DNA of 9,562 nt from Actinomycetota bacterium (GCA_013695055.1 JACDBF010000158.1:1-9562); one strand, 5' to 3'; positions 1 to 7,197 are shown, counted from the first letter of the stretch. Numbers and translations: made by a program. The notes: a model not told the origin generated them from the sequence alone.

Positions 1-711
1 CACAATCCCGAGTTCACGATGCTCGAGGCCTATGAGGCGTACTCGGATTACGAAGACATCATGGCCATGGTCGAAGATCTGGTGCGCTCGATCGCCGAGG
101 CGGTGATCTCGACGACGACGATCGAAAGGGATGGGCACAGCATCGATCTCGCCAAGCCCTTCAGGCGAGTGACGATGTTCGAGGCCATCGAAGAAGCGAC
201 GGGGCGAGATCTGCGGGCCATTTGGGACTCGGGTGACCACGACGAGCTTGAATCGGCCGCACAGAGCCTGGACGTTCAAACCGTCCCCGGATGGCCCGCT
301 GGGAAACAGCTCGCGGCGATCTTTGAGGCCGTCGCCCAGAAAACGTTCGTTCAACCGACCTTCGTCACGGGGTTTCCCAAGGACGTCTCGCCGCTGACGA
401 AGGACCATCGCAGCATCCGGGACTTTGCCGAGCACGCCGATCTCATCATCGCAGGGGTCGAGATGGGCCCCTGCTACAGCGAGCTCAACGACCCCGAAGA
501 GCAGCGCCACAGATTCCAGAGGCAAGCCGAGGCGCGCGCGCAAGGCGATGCCGAAGCCACGCTTCCCGACGAGGACTTTCTCGAGGCGCTCGCCTACGCC
601 ATGCCTCCCGCGGGCGGTTTCGGCTTGGGCCTTGACCGCCTCCTCATGCTCTTGTTGGGCGCTTCCTCGATCCGCGAAGTCATTCTCTTTCCGACCTTGC
701 GCCCGCGCTAA
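1..711 (+). CDS. lysS: Lysyl-tRNA synthetase, class II (3' part)
   Basis: Charges tRNA-Lys with lysine in the cytoplasm. The frame is open from base 1, so the 5' part (anticodon-binding OB fold and first half of the catalytic core) lies outside the window. Seen here: the class II motif-2 context HNPEFTMLEAYEAYSDYEDI at the very start (bases 1-60); a central block with PTFVTGFPKDVSPL and GVEMGPCYSELNDP typical of bacterial LysS; and motif 3, GLGLDRLLMLLLG, followed by the usual C-terminal ending SIREVILFPTLRPR and TAA at 709-711. The end matches the normal LysS C-terminus, so no 3' truncation. LysS lies close to clpC in many actinobacteria, which fits the neighbour at 2558. AspRS/AsnRS share the fold, but the motif-2 and C-terminal wording is that of LysRS. 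Confidence 0.96.
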   Translation, partial: HNPEFTMLEAYEAYSDYEDIMAMVEDLVRSIAEAVISTTTIERDGHSIDLAKPFRRVTMFEAIEEATGRDLRAIWDSGDHDELESAAQSLDVQTVPGWPAGKQLAAIFEAVAQKTFVQPTFVTGFPKDVSPLTKDHRSIRDFAEHADLIIAGVEMGPCYSELNDPEEQRHRFQRQAEARAQGDAEATLPDEDFLEALAYAMPPAGGFGLGLDRLLMLLLGASSIREVILFPTLRPR

Positions 712-731
712 TTCCCATCTGAGCGGATCAG

Positions 732-752
732 CGTTCGAAATTCGAACGTTTT
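732..752 (+). terminator. Possible intrinsic terminator after lysS
   Basis: A perfect inverted repeat, CGTTCGAA (732-739) and TTCGAACG (741-748) around a single A, can fold as a 7-bp stem with a 3-nt loop and is followed directly by TTTT (749-752). It lies 20 bases after the lysS stop. The stem is short and the T tract is only four bases, so termination would be modest. The same symmetrical sequence could instead be a protein-binding operator for the lipoprotein gene at 776. Confidence 0.4.
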
Positions 753-775
753 CCGGCATAGAACGAAAGTGGGCT

Positions 776-2218
776 ATGCGAAGATGCGCCATGACCGGCT
801 CGCGTTGGTTTGCTTGCCTCCTTGGGTGCGCTCTCCTCGTGGCCGCGTGCGACTCGAGCGCGACCCGGCCGGCCGTTAGCGGGCCCACTCCGCGGGCCTC
901 GCCCACGGGTCGGAGCACGCGCATAATCGGGCTGGTCGGGACCCTGTCCGGCCCCGACTCGTGGCGTGGCGAGAACGCCTTCGAAGGCGCCGACGTCGCC
1001 GTCAACGGGCTCAACCGCAAGCTCTCAGACGGCGAGCAGCGCTTCGAGCTGGTCACGGTGGACGATCGCGGAGACGTCGCCCGCGCCACGGATCTCGTCG
1101 AAGAGCTGGCGGACGGAGAGCGCACCGTTGGGATCCTTTACGCGGGCCCACAGGAGGGCCTTTCTCCCACCGAGCCCGCTCTCGCTCGGGCCGGAATACC
1201 TGCAGTCCTCTGTTTCGGCGATCTCTACGGGAGGGGCCGCCTGAGCCCGCACGTTTTCCAGACCTCGCCCTCCGTCGGCTGGGAAGCCCGGCGCATCGCC
1301 TCTTACCTGTTGAGGGACCGCCGCTACGAGGCAGTGGGGATGGTGACCTCGAGCGCGCCCTCGGGCCGCGCTGCCCGGCGAGCCCTCGGATCCGCATTGA
1401 TCGAGCTGGGGGGCCGGCGACCTCGGAGCGCCGAATACTCCGTGGAGGGCGAAGAGCCTCAGATCCGGCTGCGGGACCTGAGAAGGGAGCGGGTGGAGGC
1501 GCTCGTAGTGGAGGGGTCGCCGACCGTATTCAAGCGAGCCCTCGACCAGTTGAAGGCGAGGGGCTCCCGATACCTCACGACCGACCGGGCCCGAGCGGCC
1601 TCTCTTCCCACCATCAAGCGCCGCCGGCGGGCCCAGAACCGGCCGTGGCGGCCTCAGGTGATCGGCTTCGACCAGTCCCTCTACCCCGGCGTCGCCTCCG
1701 CGCCCGGCACGGTGGCATCGGACTCTTACGCCCGCGGAGCGCATTACCTCCCCATCCCGAGCATGGAGGCGTTTCGCGCAGACTACGAGCGTTGGTGGGA
1801 CGAGGCCCCTACCGGTTGGGAGCAGCGCGCCTACGATGCCGTCCACATGCTGGGGTGGGCCGCCCGGCGGGGGGGCAGGGACCTTGCGGATTCGCTTGAG
1901 AAGATGCGCTCCCTTCGCTTCGGAGGGCTCGAAATCACGCTCGGGCCCCGGGATCACATGGCGCTGGAGGCCTCGGACGTCGGGCTCTGGGCCGTCCCGA
2001 GCCCGGCCGCGCGCGTATCGGAGAGGGGCTCTCTGCCGTCCGGCCTCTCGTGGGTGCCACTTGCTCGAGGCTTCGCACGCCCCGGGGGCCGGACAAGGGT
2101 CTCGCCCGAGGACTACAGGGACCTGTTCAGCGGGCGTACCGGCGGGAGGCGCCCCGCCCCCAGCTTTCGCCGCATGGCCTTCGGGGTGACGACGGGCCGG
2201 TCCGATCCCGTCCACTGA
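776..2218 (+). CDS. Lipoprotein, ABC-type branched-chain amino acid-like solute-binding protein
   Basis: Predicted surface lipoprotein of the type I periplasmic-binding-protein fold (Leu/Ile/Val-binding, Peripla_BP_6-like), 480 residues from ATG 776. The N-terminus has basic residues, a hydrophobic stretch and a lipobox LVAAC (residues 21-25), so Cys25 would be lipidated. A Ser/Pro/Thr-rich linker follows, then IIGLVGTLSGPDSWRG (50-65) and GADVAVNGLN (71-80), which is the family's first strand, ligand loop and helix. Later segments alternate beta/alpha as expected (VGILYAGP, GIPAVLCFGD, YEAVGMVTSS, VEALVVEG, PQVIGFDQSL). The tail after about residue 400 is Gly/Arg/Pro-rich and unassigned. A second in-frame ATG lies at 791; 776 was kept because it gives a longer basic n-region, but no strong SD is visible for either. 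No permease or ATPase genes are adjacent, so ligand and role (uptake or sensing) are unknown. Confidence 0.8.
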   Translation: MRRCAMTGSRWFACLLGCALLVAACDSSATRPAVSGPTPRASPTGRSTRIIGLVGTLSGPDSWRGENAFEGADVAVNGLNRKLSDGEQRFELVTVDDRGDVARATDLVEELADGERTVGILYAGPQEGLSPTEPALARAGIPAVLCFGDLYGRGRLSPHVFQTSPSVGWEARRIASYLLRDRRYEAVGMVTSSAPSGRAARRALGSALIELGGRRPRSAEYSVEGEEPQIRLRDLRRERVEALVVEGSPTVFKRALDQLKARGSRYLTTDRARAASLPTIKRRRRAQNRPWRPQVIGFDQSLYPGVASAPGTVASDSYARGAHYLPIPSMEAFRADYERWWDEAPTGWEQRAYDAVHMLGWAARRGGRDLADSLEKMRSLRFGGLEITLGPRDHMALEASDVGLWAVPSPAARVSERGSLPSGLSWVPLARGFARPGGRTRVSPEDYRDLFSGRTGGRRPAPSFRRMAFGVTTGRSDPVH

Positions 2219-2231
2219 GGCGTCTGGCCCG

Positions 2232-2250
2232 GCGCGACGGTCGCGCTTAT
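2232..2250 (+). terminator. Possible terminator after the lipoprotein gene
   Basis: GCGCGA (2232-2237), loop CGG, TCGCGC (2241-2246), followed by TTAT. It starts 13 bases after the stop codon at 2216-2218. The stem is GC-only and the T run is weak, so this may be a factor-dependent or inefficient terminator. Confidence 0.35.
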
Positions 2251-2396
2251 CCGAAGGGCCCGGCGAGCCGATGAATCTTCATGCAGGTTCATGGGACCCC
2301 CGGCCGCCTCTTGCTCGAGAGCTCGCAGGGAAGCATTTCGTCCCAGCGATGGTTGAAGATGTGGACGGCAAGAGGAGAGAAAATCCATCCCTCTCG

Positions 2397-2402
2397 TATA
2401 AT
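2397..2402 (+). promoter_or_regulatory. Candidate -10 box of the clpC promoter
   Basis: A perfect TATAAT stands 155 bases before the clpC start in an otherwise GC-rich region. No good TTGACA-like -35 lies 16-18 bases upstream (the bases there are purine-rich, GGAGAG), and there is no TG extension. If used, it would give clpC a 5' leader of about 150 bases. Confidence 0.35.
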
Positions 2403-2480
2403 GAGCATCAGCCTGGGGCAGGCGTTGGGGCGTATTGAGGCAACCGAGCTCACCCCGCGGCCTTTCCCGGGGGTCCGTGT

Positions 2481-2493
2481 GGCGACAGTCGCC
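2481..2493 (+). promoter_or_regulatory. 13-bp palindrome in the clpC leader (possible operator)
   Basis: GGCGAC-A-GTCGCC is perfectly symmetrical and sits between the TATAAT box and the clpC start. Clp genes are controlled by CtsR in Firmicutes and ClgR in actinobacteria. This sequence does not match the CtsR box, and I could not match it to the ClgR motif, so the binding factor, if any, is unknown. It could also fold as a small RNA stem. Confidence 0.25.
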
Positions 2494-2557
2494 GGGCTTG
2501 ATCCAGCAAGGGGCCCGATATGCGGCCCCGACCTACCACAGAAGGAGGCGTGGCCCA

Positions 2558-5083
2558 GTGTTCGAGAGGTTCACTGACAGGGCCCGCAGGGTCGTAGTTC
2601 TGGCACAGGAAGAAGCGCGACTTCTCAATCACAACTACATCGGCACCGAGCACATCCTGCTCGGGCTGATCCATGAGGGCGAAGGAGTCGCGGCCAAGGC
2701 GCTCGAGTCGCTGGGGATCTCTCTCGAGAAGGTTCGCCAGCAGGTCGAAGAGATCATCGGCGCCGGTCAGTCGCCACCGTCGGGTCACATTCCGTTCACC
2801 CCGCGCGCCAAGAAGGTGCTTGAGCTCTCCTTGCGAGAGGCTCTTCAACTAGGACACAACTACATCGGGACCGAGCACATCCTGCTCGGGCTCATCCGCG
2901 AAGGAGAAGGCGTCGCGGCCCAGGTACTCGTGAAGCTTGGCGCCGACCTGCAGCGCGTCCGCCAGCAGGTGATCCAGCTTTTGTCCGGCTACAGCGGGTC
3001 GAAGGATCCGGCGGCGACCGGCGGAGGCAGCGGCGAGAGCCCGCAGGGTTCCCTCGTGCTCGACCAGTTCGGCCGTAATCTCACTCAACTGGCGCGCGAG
3101 AACAAATTAGACCCTGTGATCGGCCGCGAGAACGAGATCGAGCGAGTCATGCAGGTGCTGTCGCGGCGCACGAAGAATAATCCGGTCCTAATCGGCGAGC
3201 CGGGAGTGGGCAAGACTGCCGTCGTCGAGGGCCTGGCTCAAAAGATCGTGAAGGGCGACGTTCCCGAAACGATCACCGATCGCCAGCTCTACACCCTGGA
3301 CCTCGGCGCTCTCGTGGCCGGCTCGCGCTACCGGGGTGACTTCGAGGAGCGGTTGAAGAAGGTTCTCAAGGAGATCAAGACGCGCGGCGACATCATTCTG
3401 TTCATAGACGAGCTGCACACGCTCGTGGGGGCCGGCGCTGCTGAGGGCGCCATCGATGCCGCCAGCATCTTGAAGCCGATGCTTGCGCGCGGCGAGCTCC
3501 AGACGATCGGGGCCACTACGCTCGACGAGTATCGAAAGCATCTCGAGAAGGACGCGGCCCTAGAGCGCCGCTTCCAGCCGATAAAGGTCCCCGAGCCCAC
3601 CGTTGCCCACACGATCGACATCCTGAAGGGTCTGCGCGATCGCTACGAGGCGCACCATCGGGTGCACATCACCGATCGCGCCCTGGTCGCGGCGGCGAAT
3701 CTCGCCGATCGCTACATCTCGGACCGTTTCCTGCCCGATAAGGCCATCGACTTGATCGACGAGTCGGGCTCTCGTCTGCGCATTCGTCGCATGAGCGCGC
3801 CCCCCGACTACCGCGAGCTCGAAGAGCGCATCGCGTTGACGCGTTCGCAAAAGGAACAGTCCATTGAAGCTCAGGACTTCGAGCGGGCAGCCGGGTTCAG
3901 GGACGACGAAAAGCGCCTGATGGAAGAACGGTCGCTCAAAGAGACCGAGTGGCGCGCCGAAGAAGGCCAGGCTCTAGCAGAGGTCGATGAGGAAGAGATC
4001 GCCGAGGTTCTGTCGTCCTGGACGGGCATCCCGGTGACGTCGCTGACCGAGGAGGAGACCGCCAGGCTCTTGCGCATGGAAGAAGAGATGCACCGGCGGA
4101 TCATCGGACAGCACGACGCGATCCAGGCCGTGTCCCGTTCTATCCGCCGGACGCGCGCCGGCCTTAAAGATCCCAAGCGGCCCGCGGGATCCTTCATCTT
4201 CCTCGGTCCCTCGGGCGTGGGCAAGACCGAGAGCGCCAAGGCTCTCGCCGAGTTCATGTTCGGAGACGAGTCCGCGCTCATCCAGCTCGACATGTCCGAG
4301 TACATGGAAAAGCACACGGTCAGCCGCCTGGTCGGGTCACCGCCGGGATACGTCGGCTACGAAGAAGGGGGCCAGCTAACCGAAGCGGTTCGCAGACGCC
4401 CCTACGCCGTGGTGTTGCTCGACGAGATCGAAAAGGCCCACCCTGATGTCTTCAACACGCTCTTGCAGATCCTCGAGGACGGCCGCCTGACGGATGCTCA
4501 AGGTAAGACGGTCGACTTCAAGAACACCGTGATCATCATGACGTCCAACCTCGGGACTCAGAACCTTCGCAAGCCGGCGATGGGATTCGGGATGACGGGC
4601 GAAGAGCTTACCTACGACAAGATGAGGCAACGTGTCGAGGAAGAGCTCAAGCGCAATTTCCGGCCCGAGTTCCTCAACCGCATCGACGAGGTCATCGTCT
4701 TCCACGAGCTTTCGAGGGACGAGGTAAAGGCGATCGTCGATCTCATGATCACGCGTATCGAGAACCAGTTGCGCAGTCAGGACGTCGACATCGATCTCAC
4801 GGAAGCGGCCAAGGACTTTTTGGCCCGCACGGGTTATGACCCTGCGCTCGGGGCCCGGCCGCTGAGACGGGCAATCCAGCGCCATGTGGAAGACCCGATC
4901 TCCGAGAAGATCCTGTGGAAGGAATACGAGGCGGGCGACGTCATCCTCGTCGATGTCGTCAACGAGGACGGCCAGGAGCGCATCGACTTCAAGACTGCCG
5001 AGCGGTCGCCCGATCATCCCCCCGCCGAGCTGGCCGGTGCAGGCGTGGGCGAAGGCGAAGGGGAAGCGAATCCCGAGGCCTGA
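2558..5083 (+). CDS. clpC: ATP-dependent Clp protease ATP-binding subunit ClpC
   Basis: Hsp100/AAA+ unfoldase that feeds proteins to ClpP in the cytoplasm; 841 residues, normal ClpC length. Start is GTG 2558: FERFTDRARRVVVLAQEEAR is the universal ClpC N-terminus, and AAGGAGG (2542-2548) lies 9 bases before it. Domains: ClpN double repeat (about 1-145, two copies of NYIGTEHILLGLI); AAA-1 with Walker A GEPGVGKT (213-220), Walker B ILFIDE (280-285), pore-loop Tyr258 and Arg fingers R337/R338; short middle domain with a UVR-like segment (about 425-460), which separates ClpC from ClpB; AAA-2 with Walker A GPSGVGKT (550-557), Walker B VVLLDE (618-623), pore loop GYVG (597-600) and sensor-2 GARPLRR (765-771). 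MGF (675-677) occupies the ClpP-docking loop position, so it should pair with ClpP. The Gly/Glu-rich tail is unremarkable. No residue of the ATPase core appears lost. Confidence 0.97.
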   Translation: MFERFTDRARRVVVLAQEEARLLNHNYIGTEHILLGLIHEGEGVAAKALESLGISLEKVRQQVEEIIGAGQSPPSGHIPFTPRAKKVLELSLREALQLGHNYIGTEHILLGLIREGEGVAAQVLVKLGADLQRVRQQVIQLLSGYSGSKDPAATGGGSGESPQGSLVLDQFGRNLTQLARENKLDPVIGRENEIERVMQVLSRRTKNNPVLIGEPGVGKTAVVEGLAQKIVKGDVPETITDRQLYTLDLGALVAGSRYRGDFEERLKKVLKEIKTRGDIILFIDELHTLVGAGAAEGAIDAASILKPMLARGELQTIGATTLDEYRKHLEKDAALERRFQPIKVPEPTVAHTIDILKGLRDRYEAHHRVHITDRALVAAANLADRYISDRFLPDKAIDLIDESGSRLRIRRMSAPPDYRELEERIALTRSQKEQSIEAQDFERAAGFRDDEKRLMEERSLKETEWRAEEGQALAEVDEEEIAEVLSSWTGIPVTSLTEEETARLLRMEEEMHRRIIGQHDAIQAVSRSIRRTRAGLKDPKRPAGSFIFLGPSGVGKTESAKALAEFMFGDESALIQLDMSEYMEKHTVSRLVGSPPGYVGYEEGGQLTEAVRRRPYAVVLLDEIEKAHPDVFNTLLQILEDGRLTDAQGKTVDFKNTVIIMTSNLGTQNLRKPAMGFGMTGEELTYDKMRQRVEEELKRNFRPEFLNRIDEVIVFHELSRDEVKAIVDLMITRIENQLRSQDVDIDLTEAAKDFLARTGYDPALGARPLRRAIQRHVEDPISEKILWKEYEAGDVILVDVVNEDGQERIDFKTAERSPDHPPAELAGAGVGEGEGEANPEA
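2630..2695 (+). repeat. First copy of the ClpN-domain DNA repeat
   Basis: This 66-base segment recurs at 2855-2920, 225 bases (75 codons) later, with 59 of 66 bases identical by hand count. It encodes the NYIGTEHILLGLI helix pair of the Clp N-domain, a known internal duplication of the family. Most mismatches are silent third-base changes. Confidence 0.85.
2855..2920 (+). repeat. Second copy of the ClpN-domain DNA repeat
   Basis: Partner of the segment at 2630-2695, in frame within clpC, differing at seven bases. The protein differences are confined to HE versus RE near the end of the motif. Confidence 0.85.
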
Positions 5084-5096
5084 GCGAAGGGAGCCC

Positions 5097-5116
5097 CGGG
5101 GGATGCTTCTCCCCCG
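5097..5116 (+). terminator. Hairpin after clpC, likely terminator
   Basis: CGGGGGA (5097-5103), a six-base loop, TCCCCCG (5110-5116), beginning 13 bases after the clpC TGA (5081-5083). The stem is strong (7 bp, six G-C pairs) but only CTT follows, so it lacks a classical U tract, as is common in actinobacteria. Confidence 0.5.
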
Positions 5117-5125
5117 CTTGGACCG

Positions 5126-5141
5126 CCGGGATATTCCCCGG
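5126..5141 (+). terminator. Second hairpin downstream of clpC
   Basis: CCGGG (5126-5130) pairs with CCCGG (5137-5141) around a six-base loop. It is stacked nine bases after the first hairpin, and the two may act together to insulate clpC from the surface-protein pair downstream. Confidence 0.3.
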
Positions 5142-5217
5142 AAGTCCTGAAATTACCCTGGTGCGTGAGAGGATTTTGTAGTAGTATCCTGGCGCCTGGT
5201 CCGGATATAGGGGAGTA

Positions 5218-5250
5218 GGCAACTTGCAGAGAGGTGGCAACTTGCAGAGA
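5218..5250 (+). repeat. 18-bp tandem duplication over the start of the LPXTG gene
   Basis: GGCAACTTGCAGAGA occurs at 5218-5232 and again, identical, at 5236-5250, an offset of 18 bases (six codons). Each copy contains an in-frame TTG preceded by a purine-rich SD-like sequence: GGGGAG 8 bases before TTG 5224 and GAGAGG 7 bases before TTG 5242. The duplication therefore multiplies possible start sites without breaking the frame. Confidence 0.85.
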
Positions 5251-5853
5251 ACGCGCACGATGCGATCGGCGGCGCTTGTTTGTGTGCTGCTGGTTTCGGC
5301 TGTGCTCGTTTCGCCCGCTGCCAATGCACATGTCAAGACTTTCAACGCCAATCTGAGCCTGCAGTACAAGTCCAGGACACAAACGTTCTTCGGTACCCTT
5401 GGGACCAACCGCAAGTGCAAGGGCAACCGTCTTGTGACGCTCTTCGACGCCGACACCAACTCCCCCGTCGCGACCACTACGACGAACCGCAACGGTCGGT
5501 ACAGCATCTCGTTGGCAGCCGACGGTGGGCTTTACTATGCGCGCGTGCAGCAAGAGGTACGCGGTGGCTACGGGCACGTGCACAGGTGCAGAGGGGATCG
5601 GTCACGCACGATCGACACGAGCCCCACAACCGGCATACTGGATTCGGGTCAAACCGAAGGGGCTCCGGTGAGTATCTTCCCCGTGTCTCCGACGGCGGGC
5701 GGCGCGCTGCCCTTCACGGGGACGACCATCCTGCTTATCGTGGCCATGGCCATGAGCTTGATCGTGGCGGGAATCGCCATAGTCGCAATGCGAAGCAAAG
5801 CTTCCGTACATTCCCAGCGCGCCTCCTGGTCCCATGAGCGTGGAGAAAAGTGA
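5224..5853 (+). CDS. Exported LPXTG-anchored surface protein, function unknown
   Basis: Small surface protein with a sortase signal. Three in-frame starts exist: TTG 5224 and TTG 5242 (each with an SD-like sequence) and ATG 5260. ATG 5260 gives 197 residues and a textbook signal peptide, MRSAALVCVL onward to ANA, with cleavage after residue 23; the TTG starts would only lengthen the basic n-region. Residues about 24-115 form a compact beta-rich domain containing GTLGTNRKCKGNRLVTLFD and TNRNGRYSI, resembling the carboxypeptidase-regulatory/Ig-like domains of actinobacterial secreted proteins, with just two mature Cys (53, 110), perhaps a disulfide. A Thr/Ser/Pro/Gly linker leads to LPFTG (150-154), a hydrophobic helix (about 157-177) and a basic tail: a complete sorting signal, though the roughly 20-residue tail is long. 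No sortase gene is in the window. It overlaps the next gene by one base (TGATG), so the two are probably co-translated. Confidence 0.8.
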   Translation: MQRGGNLQRTRTMRSAALVCVLLVSAVLVSPAANAHVKTFNANLSLQYKSRTQTFFGTLGTNRKCKGNRLVTLFDADTNSPVATTTTNRNGRYSISLAADGGLYYARVQQEVRGGYGHVHRCRGDRSRTIDTSPTTGILDSGQTEGAPVSIFPVSPTAGGALPFTGTTILLIVAMAMSLIVAGIAIVAMRSKASVHSQRASWSHERGEK

Positions 5854-6158
5854 TGACTGAGCTCGGCGAACTGAACAGGGACGAGGCCATCGACCGCAGG
5901 CGGTTCCTGCGGCGGGCTGGCACGGTAGCGTGGACCACGCCCGTGATCATGACCGTGCTCGCAAGCCGGGCAGGGGCACAAGTTTGTCGAACCCTAGGCC
6001 AGACGTGCAGTGCAACTACGCCCATGCGGTGCTGCGCCCCTTTGATATGTTGCACAGGCAACAGTATTGGGACGTGTCGGCAGCCTGCCAACACGGCTTG
6101 CACGTCCGATTCAGAATGCTGCAACAGATGCAGGAGTAGCAGATGTCAGGGGGGCTAG
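5853..6158 (+). CDS. Tat-exported cysteine-rich (double knottin-like) small protein
   Basis: 101 residues from ATG 5853, which overlaps the upstream stop as TGATG, with GGAGAAAAG just before; GTG 5850 is an alternative start. R15-R16-R17-F18-L19-R20-R21 is a twin-arginine motif, followed by a hydrophobic stretch and an AGA cleavage site (after residue 42). The mature 59 residues contain 12 Cys (45, 52, 60, 61, 66, 67, 75, 83, 89, 90, 93, 98), an even number that could be fully disulfide-bonded. Spacing is C-x6-C-x7-CC-x4-CC-x7-C, then C-x5-CC-x2-C-x4-C, resembling two successive inhibitor-cystine-knot or dickkopf-like modules. Tat export of a pre-folded Cys-rich protein is unusual because disulfides form poorly in a reducing cytoplasm; many actinobacterial Tat substrates carry such knots, but their roles are not established. 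Candidate roles are protease inhibitor, toxin, metal binder or wall component; I cannot choose among them. Confidence 0.8.
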   Translation: MTELGELNRDEAIDRRRFLRRAGTVAWTTPVIMTVLASRAGAQVCRTLGQTCSATTPMRCCAPLICCTGNSIGTCRQPANTACTSDSECCNRCRSSRCQGG

Positions 6159-6216
6159 CAGGGTCAGTTCGGCCCGCGCACCAACTACGCTAACCAGGTC
6201 CCGTTACCCTTGAGGG

Positions 6217-7197
6217 GTGATAGCACCCTTCCGAGAAGAAGACTTGCCTCCTTCTGTGCGAGCTGCCGCCTCGGCTCTGCGGCTCGATGAACTGACGTGC
6301 CGGGTCGTAACAAGCCTTCGACGCGCTGGGATCCGTGGCATCGTGCTCAAAGGGCCGTCGATCGCTCGATGGCTCTATACGGATGGGAACCGGCGCCACT
6401 ACGTCGACAGCGATCTTCTCGTGGACCCCCGGCTCGTCGGGGCCGCCAGCCTGGTTCTGGTGGAGCTGAACTTCGAGCACCCGCGCGGACCCGTTGCTAC
6501 CGGCCTGTCCGGAGACCGTGCCCCCTACGCATACGCATGGATCGACCGAGCGACGGGCGCTCGTTTCGAGCTTCATCGAACGCTTATCGGTCTGGGCGTT
6601 CCGCCGGAGGAAGCATGGCGCGTGCTGTCGGCGCAAACCGAAGAGATGCTCCTCCGCGGCGAGAGGATCGACGTGTTGAACGCGCCCGCTCGGACGATGC
6701 ATGTCGCCCTTCACGCGGCTCAGGACGGGGGCCGATCGCCGCGCGCTATGGAGGACCTGCGCCGCGCCATAAGCGAGGTCCCGCGCGACACGTGGAGACA
6801 GGCGAAGACCGTGGCGGAGGAGTTGGACGCCGTCCAGGCGCTCGCATACGGCCTCCGATTACGCTCGGAGGGGAAAGACTTGGCTGCGACCCTCGGCCTC
6901 TCCGCCGAGGAGTCCGTCGATGTCCTTCTCCACGCAGAGTCATCGATCTCATCGGCGCGAGGGTTCGAATGGCTCGCGTCGAAACCGGGAACGCTGCCGA
7001 AGGTCGGCCTTGTAATACGCAAGCTCTTCCCGCCGCCGGCTTTCATGCGCGCGTGGACGCCCCTGGCGCGGCGCGGTCGCCTAGGTCTCTCTCTGGCTTA
7101 TCTTTGGCGGCCGCTGTGGGTCTGTGGTCAGGCGATCCCAGGTTTGGTCGCGTGGTTGAGCGCGAGACGAAGGGCCAGACACACGAGCGACGAGTGA
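6217..7197 (+). CDS. Nucleotidyltransferase-fold family protein (NTP_transf_5-like)
   Basis: About 326 residues. Residues 37-72 carry the family signature: AGIRGIVLKGPSIARWLY, then the acidic pair D64 and D66 in YVDSDLLVD, which would bind metal and nucleotide in the polymerase-beta nucleotidyltransferase fold. A helical middle contains FELHRTLIG, MHVALHAAQDG and AMEDLRRAI as in the family. The C-terminus (about 289-315) is hydrophobic and Trp-rich with a basic end, suggesting membrane contact. The start is uncertain: an in-frame TGA at 6211 limits it, GTG 6217 is the first start and lacks a good SD; TTG 6244 or GTG 6256 are alternatives. Its stop (7195-7197) abuts the stop of the opposing HprK-like gene. 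Proteins of this family recur beside HprK-like and PqqD-like genes in polysaccharide or peptide-modification loci; the transferred nucleotide and acceptor are unknown. Confidence 0.75.
   Translation: MIAPFREEDLPPSVRAAASALRLDELTCRVVTSLRRAGIRGIVLKGPSIARWLYTDGNRRHYVDSDLLVDPRLVGAASLVLVELNFEHPRGPVATGLSGDRAPYAYAWIDRATGARFELHRTLIGLGVPPEEAWRVLSAQTEEMLLRGERIDVLNAPARTMHVALHAAQDGGRSPRAMEDLRRAISEVPRDTWRQAKTVAEELDAVQALAYGLRLRSEGKDLAATLGLSAEESVDVLLHAESSISSARGFEWLASKPGTLPKVGLVIRKLFPPPAFMRAWTPLARRGRLGLSLAYLWRPLWVCGQAIPGLVAWLSARRRARHTSDE

Larger units (their letters stand above)
2219..2557 (+). other. Non-coding region between the lipoprotein gene and clpC
   Basis: 339 bases without a convincing gene. From left to right it holds a GC hairpin (2232-2246) with an outer pairing GGCCC/GGGCC (2226-2230, 2256-2260), a small cluster of ATGAA/TTCAT repeats (2271-2293), a TATAAT hexamer (2397-2402), a 13-bp palindrome (2481-2493) and the clpC ribosome binding site (2542-2548). 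Short frames crossing it look like chance. The clpC frame is open upstream to 2435, but clpC homology starts only at 2558. Confidence 0.6.

Noticed and set aside
732..748. LexA-type SOS box
   Set aside because: The symmetrical CGTTCGAA-A-TTCGAACG has the half-sites in the wrong orientation and spacing for the CGAAC-N4-GTTCG box, and a hairpin with TTTT explains it better.
961..1899. 312-codon plus-strand frame inside the lipoprotein gene
   Set aside because: Extremely Arg-rich product typical of an out-of-frame reading of GC-rich coding DNA.
1025..2215. 396-codon open frame on the minus strand
   Set aside because: It lies antisense to the lipoprotein gene, whose lipobox and binding-protein motifs are clear; long antisense frames are expected at this GC content, and its product is Pro/Gly/Arg-rich without any motif.
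2271..2293. ATGAA/TTCAT repeat cluster as a regulatory site
   Set aside because: Arms of five to six bases are too short to distinguish from chance.
2435..2456. HspR (HAIR) operator before clpC
   Set aside because: Only TTGAG and CTCA halves are present at the wrong spacing; the match to CTTGAGT-N7-ACTCAAG is poor.
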